A stretch of DNA of 64,000 nucleotides from Levilactobacillus huananensis. Its GTDB lineage: Bacteria > Bacillota > Bacilli > Lactobacillales > Lactobacillaceae. Under the pieces are notes generated by a model, which worked only from the letters and a program-made list of their open reading frames with translations, was not told the origin of the DNA and made no database searches. Shown piece after piece: positions 30,721-38,323 of the stretch (position 1 is its first letter; each line of letters begins with the position of its first letter). The stretch lies in assembly GCF_003946145.1 (NCBI RefSeq), contig NZ_RHOC01000005.1, positions 92,299-156,298 on the forward strand, in the 5' to 3' direction. The translations under genes and the position numbers were made by a program.

Positions 30721-30747
30721 AAAAAAGGAGCCAAAGATGGCTCCTTT
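30721..30747 (-). terminator. intrinsic terminator of the CDF-mntR operon
   Basis: 10-bp stem AAAGGAGCCA / TGGCTCCTTT followed by a T-run on the minus strand, 14 nt after the regulator stop. Confidence 0.9.
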
Positions 30748-30760
30748 CATGTCCAATTAC

Positions 30761-31408
30761 TTATTTAACAAAAATGTAGTGAGCTGCCTTGTAACTCACG
30801 ATGAGTTCAGCGTTGTCCGTAAGATTCTGAACCGTCACGGGGCCTTCAAATGGATCGTGCTTAAGCACCCTCAGCTGATCACCAATATCTAACTTCAGGT
30901 CACCCAAATAAGTCAAGAGATCATGATTATCGATGAACCGGTCCACCGTCACCACACTCCCATCTTCGGCATCGTTGAGTACGGTATGACTGTCTTCGTG
31001 GTAATGACCCAAGCGATCGGGAATGACACCACCATGAGGACAGTGTGTTGGATTGCCCAACATATCATCCAGAGCATTGATGAGTTTGGGACTCGTCACG
31101 TGTTCCAAGACTTCAGCCTCGTCGTGAACATCTGGCAATGCATAGCCTAATTTTTCCACCAAAAAATCTTCCCAGATCCGGTGCTTTCTCACCAGATCCT
31201 CGGCTAAACGAATACCGCGATTTGTCAGTGAAATCCCGGCATAAGGCGTATGCTCAGCCAATCCCTCAGCTGCCATTTTATTCACCATTTCGGTCACGGA
31301 ACCGGCCGCAATGTTCAAACTAATTGCGATCTGCTTGTTGGAAACTTTCTTCTGCCGACCACCTAGCTCGAAAATAATTTTTAAATAATCCTCCTTCATC
31401 GGAGTCAT
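30761..31408 (-). CDS. mntR: DtxR/MntR family metal-dependent regulator
   Basis: 215 residues from ATG, 6 nt after GAGGTGA; a GTG three codons upstream overlaps the binding site. Winged helix with TPMKEDYLKIIFELGG and SLNIAAGSVTEMVNKMAAEGL, dimerisation domain with metal ligands (EHVTSPKL, NPTHCPHGG), and a C-terminal FeoA/SH3-like domain from about 145. Such proteins sense Mn or Fe. Position directly after a CDF exporter suggests metal-efflux control or coregulation. Confidence 0.88.
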   Translation of the reverse strand: MTPMKEDYLKIIFELGGRQKKVSNKQIAISLNIAAGSVTEMVNKMAAEGLAEHTPYAGISLTNRGIRLAEDLVRKHRIWEDFLVEKLGYALPDVHDEAEVLEHVTSPKLINALDDMLGNPTHCPHGGVIPDRLGHYHEDSHTVLNDAEDGSVVTVDRFIDNHDLLTYLGDLKLDIGDQLRVLKHDPFEGPVTVQNLTDNAELIVSYKAAHYIFVK

Positions 31409-31450
31409 ACTGTTCACCTCATCTAATTTACGTTCCGAACAACAACTGCG

Positions 31451-32350
31451 CTACTCATGGCGCCAATCATTTGTCTTATGAATCAGGTCCGTTCCCATCC
31501 CACGACGGCACTCAGCCTGCACGGTGACATGGTTAATGCCATACCGGTGGCAGAGCAACTTCTCAATCTGTCGATAGGTCGGTTCAATCTGAGCCAATGG
31601 CAAATTATCCATATTCACGTGGACAGAAAAAACAATATTGTTTTCGTCAATCAACCACGCGTGAATGTGATGGACTCCCTCAACCTCGGGTAACTGGAGA
31701 ATATCATTAGCGATGGCTTCGTAATCCAAGTCCGGTGCTGCTTCCATCAGAATCTTAAAGGTCTGCTTGATAATCGGCCACGACTCACAGATGATATACC
31801 CGGCAACGATAATCGTAATGACCGGATCCACCCAACTAATCTGCCAGATGGTAATCAAGATAGCCCCGACAATAACACCAACCGAGGCCAAAGCATCACT
31901 TAACAGGTGCAAGTAGGTCGCCCGAATATTGAGGTTATGCTTTGCCCCCCTATTCAGAAGCAAGGTCGACAGCAAGTTAGCCGCAAAGCTAATCACCGCC
32001 ACTAACAACATGATATCCCCTTTGACGGGTTCTGGATGCAAGAGTCGTCGAACGGCCTCGACTGCCAGGACCAGTGAAACAATGATTAAAATTCCGGAGT
32101 TCAACAGGGCCGCTAGAATCTCCGCCCGACGATAACCAAAGGTGTTGGTCCGATTCTGTTGCCGGCCGCCGATCCGGTGGGCCACGTAGCTCAGGACCAC
32201 CGACAGCGCGTCTCCCAAGTTATGGAAGGCGTCAGACAATAGGGACAGACTGCCCGAAAGAAGTCCCCCAATGAGTTCAAAAACCGTAATGACCACGTTG
32301 AGCACTGTGACCAGTAAGAAGCGGCCACCGGTCAAACCATTTTGTGTCAT
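31451..32350 (-). CDS. cation diffusion facilitator (CzcD-like)
   Basis: 299 residues. Six helices with metal site residues in SDAFHNLGDALS (helix II) and HLLSDALASVG (helix V, HxxxD), then a cytoplasmic C-terminal ferredoxin-like domain containing VHHIHAWLID. These proteins export Zn, Co, Cd or Mn using the proton gradient. It precedes mntR by about 40 nt in one transcript. Confidence 0.92.
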   Translation of the reverse strand: MTQNGLTGGRFLLVTVLNVVITVFELIGGLLSGSLSLLSDAFHNLGDALSVVLSYVAHRIGGRQQNRTNTFGYRRAEILAALLNSGILIIVSLVLAVEAVRRLLHPEPVKGDIMLLVAVISFAANLLSTLLLNRGAKHNLNIRATYLHLLSDALASVGVIVGAILITIWQISWVDPVITIIVAGYIICESWPIIKQTFKILMEAAPDLDYEAIANDILQLPEVEGVHHIHAWLIDENNIVFSVHVNMDNLPLAQIEPTYRQIEKLLCHRYGINHVTVQAECRRGMGTDLIHKTNDWRHE

Positions 32351-32369
32351 GTCTCATCACCTCAATTTG

Positions 32370-32397
32370 ACTCTGCTAAGTCTTATTATCGCAGAGT
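32370..32397. repeat. inverted repeat upstream of the CDF exporter
   Basis: ACTCTGC ... GCAGAGT, 7-bp arms with a 14-bp spacer, 20 bp upstream of the CDF start, where an operator or promoter is expected. Confidence 0.45.
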
Positions 32398-32436
32398 TTA
32401 GGGAGAATGAAAAGGTTCTTTTGGCCTCACTCGACT

Positions 32437-32479
32437 ATATAAAAAGGATTGCCCCAAGGTTAGCTTGGCGACAATCCTT
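32437..32479 (-). terminator. intrinsic terminator of the acetyltransferase gene
   Basis: 16-bp stem AAGGATTGTCGCCAAG / CCTTGGGGCAATCCTT with mismatches, followed by TTTATA, on the minus strand. Confidence 0.87.
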
Positions 32480-32495
32480 CTATATATAAGACAAT

Positions 32496-33059
32496 TTATT
32501 TAGTAAAGACTGCTTGGTTCAAATGAGCCGGCTTTACATTGGCGGTCAGACGTTCGTAAGCGAAGTCCTTCACCCCTTGCAGGTCCATCCCCTTCAATTC
32601 CACCTTACCGGTTTCAGTGAAGCCATTCTTCTTGATAACGTGTTGCATACCTCGGTTATCGGGATGCGTGTCAATTCGAATGCTTTCGATATCCTCTGAC
32701 TGGTCAGCCTGAGCAAAGAGTCGTTGGAAGAGTTCTCCAGCGAGTCCCCGACCATGATGGTGGCTTGATACTGCGACACGATGAATAGCCAAATATGGCG
32801 AATCTTGGGTCAACCAAGCCCCTTCAATCTGTTCGTAGCTCACGTCGATTCCAGGAATGACTGCAGCAGTTCCTAAAATCTCGTCATTCTCTTCCAAGAC
32901 AACCGTCCACCCCTGGTGAATGTCGTCGACCATAACGGCCGTGTTGGGATAAGTCCCCTGCCACTGATCAATGGATTGCGCCGCCAATAACTCACGGCCA
33001 TCACGGATAATCGATTCAATTTGTGGTAAGTCAGCCATAGTAGCTTGTCGTAACAGCAT
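32496..33059 (-). CDS. GNAT family N-acetyltransferase
   Basis: 187 residues from ATG at 33059, 9 nt after AAGGATG; the upstream GTG is too close to the binding site. N-terminus LLRQATMADLPQIESIIRDGRELL is typical GNAT; the acetyl-CoA motif is HRVAVSSHHHGRGLAGELFQRL. Function and substrate unknown. Monocistronic, likely promoter TTGTAA-16-TAATAT near 33100. Confidence 0.9.
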   Translation of the reverse strand: MLLRQATMADLPQIESIIRDGRELLAAQSIDQWQGTYPNTAVMVDDIHQGWTVVLEENDEILGTAAVIPGIDVSYEQIEGAWLTQDSPYLAIHRVAVSSHHHGRGLAGELFQRLFAQADQSEDIESIRIDTHPDNRGMQHVIKKNGFTETGKVELKGMDLQGVKDFAYERLTANVKPAHLNQAVFTK

Positions 33060-33254
33060 GTATAACACCATCCTTCATAGTTTTGGTTTAAAGCGATTTT
33101 GTTATATTAACATGCCAGTTATAAATTACAACAATCTTGATTCACTTTTTTTAAAATTATTTGGTCTTATTGAGACTGCTACAAGGAATCCCTTGCGGCG
33201 ACTGGGTTTACCATTTTAATAATTTCGCCATATTCTCAGGAATTTTTCACCACA

Positions 33255-33296
33255 CAAAAACGGCTAGTCAAGAACTTTCTAAACTTGGCTAGCCGT
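33255..33296 (-). terminator. intrinsic terminator in a gene-poor stretch
   Basis: 13-bp stem ACGGCTAGCCAAG / CTTGACTAGCCGT, then TTTTTG on the minus strand. The nearest upstream gene on that strand is the MerR gene, about 290 nt away. Confidence 0.85.
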
Positions 33297-33376
33297 CACG
33301 GGAGCCGCCCCGGGCGAGAGAAAAATCAAAATGCATCAATTTTCCAAAAACACGTCGTTTTAGTTTCACGATCGCT

Positions 33377-33398
33377 TACGTTAACATTCATTAACGTA
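33377..33398. repeat. perfect inverted repeat in the 33.1-33.6 kb gap
   Basis: TACGTTAA - CATTCA - TTAACGTA. The 530-bp gap between genes (33060-33588) holds this, a second small hairpin (GCGCG around 33405), a candidate promoter TTGACG-17-AATAAC, and the terminator at 33255, but no convincing coding region. Confidence 0.5.
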
Positions 33399-33588
33399 GT
33401 CTAGGCGCGAGATAAACGCGCTATTACTCATGGTTATTCGCCTGGTTTCACAACACGTCAACAACATGATTGACCACCAATCCAGCCAGAAGATCGATTG
33501 GTATCGAAAGTTTTTTCTGCCCAGAACCTTAAGCTCCTCCCGTGCCTTCAGATTACCATTGTTATCGGTGAGACACAACGGTTTGCCC

Positions 33589-34032
33589 CTACTTCTCGTG
33601 TGCAATCAGCTTAAAATGCCACTTGCCCGCAATCCGCTCCGCCACTAAGTCCTTCGCAGGTTCTGGATCGAAGACACCCAAATTAATCTGAATGTCATCG
33701 TCCACCAACTCAATATGAACGAAACGTTCTTCGAAGAAGGAACGCAGGGCATCGATGAATGCCCCTCGTTGTCTGGCCTGCTTAACTGCCGCTGCTAAGG
33801 TATAGCCGTCATCCATGTGCATTTTAATCTGTTGTACCTTGAGCAATGTCTTATAAGAAAATTTGCGATTCTTACCGTCTTCAAGTACCTGACTTTCGAT
33901 ATAGCCTTTACGCTCCCAGTAACGAATCTGACTCTGTGAGACCCCTGTTGCCTTGGCAACATCGCCGATTCCTAAAACAATTTGTTCCATTGGAATTTTT
34001 TTTAATAGTTTTGCTGCATCCTCGTGAAGCAT
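33589..34032 (-). CDS. MerR family transcriptional regulator
   Basis: 147 residues. MerR helix-turn-helix IGDVAKATGVSQSQIRYWERKGYIESQ, then a short C-terminal region without an obvious cysteine cluster, so probably not a metal sensor. The N-terminus could begin 14 codons later (MEQIVLGIGD), but the first ATG has AGGCG 7 nt upstream. Divergent from the MFS gene with a shared promoter palindrome, so it most likely controls that exporter. Confidence 0.88.
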   Translation of the reverse strand: MLHEDAAKLLKKIPMEQIVLGIGDVAKATGVSQSQIRYWERKGYIESQVLEDGKNRKFSYKTLLKVQQIKMHMDDGYTLAAAVKQARQRGAFIDALRSFFEERFVHIELVDDDIQINLGVFDPEPAKDLVAERIAGKWHFKLIAHEK

Positions 34033-34150
34033 GCTTATCGCCTACTTTCTTCTATTAGACTCGCTTCCGTGAAAACCGCTGTTAATCGCGATGAAAGCGC
34101 TTGTGAATTTTGTGAGGTAATCTCATTTGAATGTTCTCTTTTCTCCAAAC

Positions 34151-34212
34151 AGTATATATATTCTAAAATGTATGTCAAGCTAGTTGACAAAGATTGCTTT
34201 CGTGAGTATAGT
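34151..34212. promoter_or_regulatory. back-to-back promoters sharing a palindromic operator
   Basis: A perfect palindrome TGTCAAGCTAGTTGACA (34173-34189) supplies the -35 TTGACA of both directions: plus TTGACA-17-TATAGT (34184-34212, MFS gene) and minus TTGACA-16-TATACT (34151-34178, MerR gene). A regulator bound there would cover both -35 boxes at once. Confidence 0.82.
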
Positions 34213-34251
34213 TGTTCTCAGACTTAATTTTAGGAAAAAGAGGGAATTCAC

Positions 34252-35736
34252 TTGGGTAATGCACTTGATACTAACGGCAAGCCTTATAACCGCACACTGC
34301 TGGTTATCCTCCTATTAGTGGGGACGTTTTGTACCGTTTTAAACCAAACGATTTTAACCACCGCCTTTCCGACCTTGATGAAGACGTTTGATGTCACCAC
34401 ATCAACGGTTCAATGGTTGACGACCGGTTTCTTACTGGTTAATGGAATTATGATTCCCATTAGCGCGTGGTTACTGACGACTTTCAGTTCCAAATGGCTG
34501 TACATCTCAGCCATGTCAACATTCTTAATCGGAACGATCACGTGTTGGTCGGCCGTTAACTTCCCCATGCTTCTGACAGGACGTTTAATTCAGGCCGTCG
34601 GTGTTGGGGTTTCGATGCCACTGCTACAAACGATGATGCTGACCATCTTCCCTGCTAACAAACGTGGGACTGCCATGGGTCTGGCTGGAATTGTTATCGG
34701 CCTGGCACCAGCTATCGGACCTACCCTTTCTGGGTGGGTTATCGACAACTGGACTTGGCGTGACCTCTTTGGAATGATCATTCCTATCGTAGCCATCGTC
34801 ATTCTTGCCAGCTTCTGGATCATGCGTAGCGTGTTGGAGACACACAAATCCCCACTCGATGTGCTGTCTGCGATCCTTTCAACGATTGGGTTTGGGAGTA
34901 TGCTCTACGGCTTCTCATCCGTTGGGGATGACGGTTGGGGGAGCTTTACAGTACTCTCTACCTTAATCATCGGCTTTGTTTTCGTAGGACTATTCGTCTG
35001 GCGTCAACTCGTCATGGACGATCCATTCTTAAACTTCCGTGTTTACAAGTCTAAAGAATTTACGATTGCCGCTATTCTGAGTTCCGTGGTGAATATGGCC
35101 ATGGTTGGGGTCGAAATGGTTATTCCCCTTTACCTTCAAATGGTTAAGGGAATGTCCGCCTTCCACTCTGGCCTGACGCTGTTAGCCGGAGCCTTGATGA
35201 TGGGGATCATGAGCCCAATTACTGGGCGGGCCTTTGACCGTTTTGGTGCCAAGCACCTGGCAACGTTAGGGATGTTTCTCCTGACTATCGGAACCTTGCC
35301 ATTCGTTTGGATTACGAAAGATACCTCAACGATTTACATTGTGGTCCTCTACGCTATCCGGATGTTTGGGATCGCCATGGTCATGATGCCATCAACGACT
35401 GCTGGGATGAATGCCTTACCTGCTAACATGATTAGTCATGGGACCGCCGTGAATAACACGCAGCGACAAGTGGCTAGTTCCGTGGGGACGGCCATCCTGG
35501 TCAGTGTTCTGACCAACGTGACCAAGAACAGTATGCCTGCTAAGCATGTCTTAACGACAAACCCCTTGAGCTATGCTAAGGGTGCCATCGACGCCACGTT
35601 ATCCGGTTACCACGCCGCATTCGGAATCGCCATTGGCTTTAGTGTTGTCGCTCTCTTTGTTGCCTTCTTCTTAAAGGGAAGCAATCATTCCGTTCACTTA
35701 GCGGACGAGGACTCTCAACAAGGAGGTGCCGCCTAA
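34252..35736 (+). CDS. MFS multidrug exporter, DHA2 (14-helix, EmrB/QacA type)
   Basis: 494 residues with a TTG start, 6 nt after AGAGGGA. About 14 membrane helices. Motif C-like GPTLSGWVIDNWTWRDLF and the helix 1 LVGTFCTVLNQTILTTAFPTLMKTFDVT are typical of drug:proton antiporters. The gene overlaps the downstream DUF4811 gene by one base (TAATG), and the pair recurs in lactobacilli. Likely controlled by the divergent MerR protein. Substrate unknown. Confidence 0.9.
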   Translation: MGNALDTNGKPYNRTLLVILLLVGTFCTVLNQTILTTAFPTLMKTFDVTTSTVQWLTTGFLLVNGIMIPISAWLLTTFSSKWLYISAMSTFLIGTITCWSAVNFPMLLTGRLIQAVGVGVSMPLLQTMMLTIFPANKRGTAMGLAGIVIGLAPAIGPTLSGWVIDNWTWRDLFGMIIPIVAIVILASFWIMRSVLETHKSPLDVLSAILSTIGFGSMLYGFSSVGDDGWGSFTVLSTLIIGFVFVGLFVWRQLVMDDPFLNFRVYKSKEFTIAAILSSVVNMAMVGVEMVIPLYLQMVKGMSAFHSGLTLLAGALMMGIMSPITGRAFDRFGAKHLATLGMFLLTIGTLPFVWITKDTSTIYIVVLYAIRMFGIAMVMMPSTTAGMNALPANMISHGTAVNNTQRQVASSVGTAILVSVLTNVTKNSMPAKHVLTTNPLSYAKGAIDATLSGYHAAFGIAIGFSVVALFVAFFLKGSNHSVHLADEDSQQGGAA

Positions 35737-36461
35737 TGATTTTAATAACGCTCGCATTATCTGCAGTTCTCGCGTTTGTCTTCTTTATCTATATCAACAA
35801 TCGTACGGTCAGCAACATCTTAACTGGCCTTGCCATCTTATCGTTACTGACTAGTATCTTCTTCATGATTCGAAATGACCGTTACCACTTTGGTCTGCAC
35901 AACGAATCGACTACCCGTACGCAAAAAATTTACTCCGCCTCGCCTTCTAAGCAGATGCCAATGATGATTTATCAATCCATCGGAACGGCTGATAAACACC
36001 GGGTCTATGTTTACAAGACTAGCGCTAATGCCAAGAAGACTACGCACACTGCCGCTAAAGTGACGACAACCAACATCGTCAAGCGGACTTCCGGATCCAA
36101 CCGGATTGTAACCAAGAAAGTCTACCGTGAATTCAAGAACGGCTCTAGCCGTTTCTGGTTCGGTCTGACCGGTAATGGCCACAAGTACGTGAAGGAAACC
36201 AATACTATCTACCTGAACAAGTCCTGGACGGTTCTCAGTGCCACTCAGGCTAAGCAGCTTCAGAAGATGGCTAGTTCCAAGAGTTTCCAAGCCAAGCAAA
36301 AAGCCGCAGCAACGACTTACGTGAAAACTAAGGTCATGGCCGCTATGACCAAGAATCCAACAATGTCTCCAGCAGAACAGAAGAAGATTACCCAAGCCGC
36401 CACAGCTGAATACCAAGCACAAGCAATGAAACAGCTGATCAAACAAGTTAAGGCTAACTAG
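35736..36461 (+). CDS. DUF4811-type membrane-anchored protein
   Basis: 241 residues. Two N-terminal hydrophobic segments (about 1-20 and 25-45), then a lysine- and threonine-rich soluble region ending in a Q/A/K-rich helix (KKITQAATAEYQAQAMKQLIKQ). I recognise the arrangement behind an MFS exporter; no biochemical role is known to me. Translationally coupled to the exporter, so probably an accessory subunit or regulator of it. Confidence 0.75.
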   Translation: MILITLALSAVLAFVFFIYINNRTVSNILTGLAILSLLTSIFFMIRNDRYHFGLHNESTTRTQKIYSASPSKQMPMMIYQSIGTADKHRVYVYKTSANAKKTTHTAAKVTTTNIVKRTSGSNRIVTKKVYREFKNGSSRFWFGLTGNGHKYVKETNTIYLNKSWTVLSATQAKQLQKMASSKSFQAKQKAAATTYVKTKVMAAMTKNPTMSPAEQKKITQAATAEYQAQAMKQLIKQVKAN

Positions 36462-36476
36462 GTTAACCGTAAAGTG

Positions 36477-36507
36477 TCGCCATTCCAGAGAGGATGGCGA
36501 TTTTTTT
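36477..36507 (+). terminator. intrinsic terminator of the MFS-DUF4811 operon
   Basis: Stem TCGCCATTCC / GGATGGCGA with loop AGAGA, followed by seven T. Confidence 0.92.
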
Positions 36508-36773
36508 GTGACCTAAATTGACTCTCAAAATGTGCTTGTCTCCCCCAATACTGGTGTGCAACGCACGTGATGTCACAGTCCTTCTCCCAATAACACCTTA
36601 GCTGATCAGACTGCCACTGGTGTTACCGAGAGGGATCTAACCGTGGATGTGGTATTGGCCCATGTGCCACGACAACTTTGAAACCCCAAAATCTGAAGCG
36701 TCCCCAAAACAGGTGGACTCTCTGGCAACTACAGGCATCCCGCTAAGCGATGGCACGGCCCTTTTCAACCCAC
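36508..36773. other. intergenic stretch without recognisable gene
   Basis: Between two terminators. Both strands were scanned: no ORF with a ribosome binding site, no convincing promoter, no repeat. Contains only small palindromic patches such as CACTGGTGTTACC. Confidence 0.5.
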
Positions 36774-36805
36774 AAAAAAATTGCAGTCCACGAGGGCTGC
36801 AATTT
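36774..36805 (-). terminator. intrinsic terminator of the small MerR-like gene
   Basis: 9-bp stem AAATTGCAG / CTGCAATTT with loop CCCTCGTGGA, then TTTT on the minus strand. Confidence 0.88.
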
Positions 36806-36841
36806 TAGGGGTACTCCTATGCCGAAATACCAAGCTTCAGT

Positions 36842-37084
36842 TTAGTTTACTTGCGTTAACCGCGTCTGTGCCTTGCGACACCGCGGCATTAATCCGGATA
36901 GGTCTTCTAAAGACGTCCCGTTATCCTGAAAACATTGAATCATGTCGATCCAGTACATGTCCGAATCATCGAACGTCGTTGCAGAATGGTCAGCGCCTAA
37001 GAGGCCCATGGCAACGTATTCTTGAATTCGACTGGCATCCACATTCGTGGTCTGAGCCAGTTCAGTTAAGTTCATCTCCATCAT
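36842..37084 (-). CDS. small MerR-type helix-turn-helix protein
   Basis: 80 residues if started at ATG 37084 (the adjacent ATG at 37081 is equally possible) after GGGGGAAAG. A longer reading frame starts at TTG 37126, but that codon overlaps the promoter -10 and cannot be transcribed. LTELAQTTNVDASRIQEYVAMGLLGADHSATTFDDSDMYWIDMIQCFQDNG matches the MerR DNA-binding domain only; the effector domain is missing. Target unknown. Confidence 0.72.
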   Translation of the reverse strand: MMEMNLTELAQTTNVDASRIQEYVAMGLLGADHSATTFDDSDMYWIDMIQCFQDNGTSLEDLSGLMPRCRKAQTRLTQVN

Positions 37085-37117
37085 CTTTCCCCCGCTTTCC
37101 TCGTGGTTGATGTGAGT

Positions 37118-37146
37118 ATCATACAACCCCTAATCCTAAAAAGCAA
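37118..37146 (-). promoter_or_regulatory. promoter of the small MerR-like gene
   Basis: TTGCTT - 17 bp - TATGAT on the minus strand; decides the start of that gene. Confidence 0.72.
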
Positions 37147-37187
37147 CCTTTTGTTTCCGCCACTGATCATTTGCCCAGGATTAGTGG

Positions 37188-37216
37188 TTTACGGGCCTGC
37201 ACGACAGCGCTAAAAT
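37188..37216 (+). promoter_or_regulatory. azlCD promoter
   Basis: TTTACG - 17 bp - TAAAAT, 44 bp before the azlC start. Confidence 0.55.
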
Positions 37217-37259
37217 AGAGAAATCAACCGACTTTTAATTACGAAAGGAAAGTGTTTGG

Positions 37260-37964
37260 ATGGACGCTTCATTAACTTTTAGATCTGGAATCAAGGACGT
37301 CCTTCCCACCGTCTTTGGGTATATCGGAGTGGGACTAGCCTTCGGGATCGTGGCCCACACGAGCCACTTGGGACTCTGGATGGTCGCCGGACTTTCCTTC
37401 ATTGTGTATGCCGGATCCGCCCAATTCATTATTACAAGCATGTTGCTGGCCCAGGATCCCATTACCTCTATCATCCTGTCCACCTTTCTGGTCAACTCCC
37501 GTATGATTCTCATGAGTACCAGTCTGGCCCAGTATTTTCGGCATGAATCATTGACCCGAAACATCCTCTTGGGGGCACTGGTGACCGATGAAACCTTTGC
37601 TCTGGCCATGAACAAGCAAAATCAAACTGCGGGAAAGCTTAGTTTCGCCTGGCAGTCGGCCGCCAACCTCATCGCTTACTTAGTTTGGGGAGTCGCAACA
37701 TTGGTGGGCGCCTACCTAGGTGGTCTAATTAAAAACCCTGAACAGTTCGGGTTCGACTTTGCGCTCACGGCCATGTTCATTGGGCTGGTTTATCTTCAGC
37801 TCATCAGTGACCGTAAGCTTGGCGTCCGTCTCCAATTATTGGTGATGGCCTTTGTCGCCCTCATCTACTACTTTGCGCTCGGCGTAATTAGCGAAAACAT
37901 GGCCCTGCTCGTCGCGACTGCGGCTGGTTGCCTCTTTGGAATGGAGATGAAGAAATGTCGTTAA
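37260..37964 (+). CDS. azlC: AzlC family branched-chain amino acid exporter, large subunit
   Basis: 234 residues, several membrane helices. Typical AzlC elements: FRSGIKDVLPTVFGYIGVGLAFGIVA, the YAGSAQFI motif and LVNSRMILMSTSLAQYF. AzlCD pairs export branched-chain amino acids or analogues such as azaleucine. Overlaps azlD by 10 nt. Confidence 0.92.
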   Translation: MDASLTFRSGIKDVLPTVFGYIGVGLAFGIVAHTSHLGLWMVAGLSFIVYAGSAQFIITSMLLAQDPITSIILSTFLVNSRMILMSTSLAQYFRHESLTRNILLGALVTDETFALAMNKQNQTAGKLSFAWQSAANLIAYLVWGVATLVGAYLGGLIKNPEQFGFDFALTAMFIGLVYLQLISDRKLGVRLQLLVMAFVALIYYFALGVISENMALLVATAAGCLFGMEMKKCR

Positions 37965-38278
37965 CGGAACTCTGGATTATTCTCGGTTGCGCTGTGGTGA
38001 CGCTCTTGTCCCGAGTCCTACCATTCGTCTTTGTTAAACAGCTTCAGATGCCCGAATGGTTACTGAGTTTTCTGACCTTCGTTCCAATTACCATCATGAC
38101 CGCTCTGACTTGTCAGGGACTCTTCATTGCCCATCCCGGACACTTGGCCACGGTAAACTGGGAAAATCTTTGGGCGGCCATTCCCGCTACGCTTGCTGGC
38201 ATACTCACGAAAAGCCTCCTAGCCGTAGTCGTTGTTGGTATTGCCGCGATGGCCTGCCTACGCTACTTTTCCATCTAA
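37955..38278 (+). CDS. azlD: AzlD family branched-chain amino acid transporter, small subunit
   Basis: 107 residues from ATG at 37955 (GGAGATGA 4 nt upstream, within azlC). Four helices; SRVLPFVFVKQLQMPEWLLSFLTFVPITIMTALTCQGLF is a typical AzlD block. Partner of AzlC. An in-frame upstream start nine codons earlier has no binding site. Confidence 0.92.
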   Translation: MSLTELWIILGCAVVTLLSRVLPFVFVKQLQMPEWLLSFLTFVPITIMTALTCQGLFIAHPGHLATVNWENLWAAIPATLAGILTKSLLAVVVVGIAAMACLRYFSI

Positions 38279-38284
38279 CCAAAT

Positions 38285-38320
38285 GCAAAAGGATTCGGAA
38301 CAAATTCCGAATCCTTTTTT
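38285..38320 (+). terminator. bidirectional intrinsic terminator between azlD and the uracil permease
   Basis: 12-bp stem AAGGATTCGGAA / TTCCGAATCCTT with loop CAAA, T-rich on the plus strand and AAAA on the left so that it also works on the minus strand for the convergent permease gene. Confidence 0.92.
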
Positions 38321-38323
38321 CGT

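Noticed and set aside
33381..33605. 74-codon open frame overlapping the end of the MerR gene
   Set aside because: Starts inside MerR without a site; composition looks random.
34092..34105. cre-like TGAAAGCGCTTGTG upstream of the MFS gene
   Set aside because: Right half departs from the CcpA consensus, and the position is far from both promoters.
35844..36446. 200-codon open frame on the minus strand
   Set aside because: Antisense to the DUF4811 gene, no binding site, no similarity.
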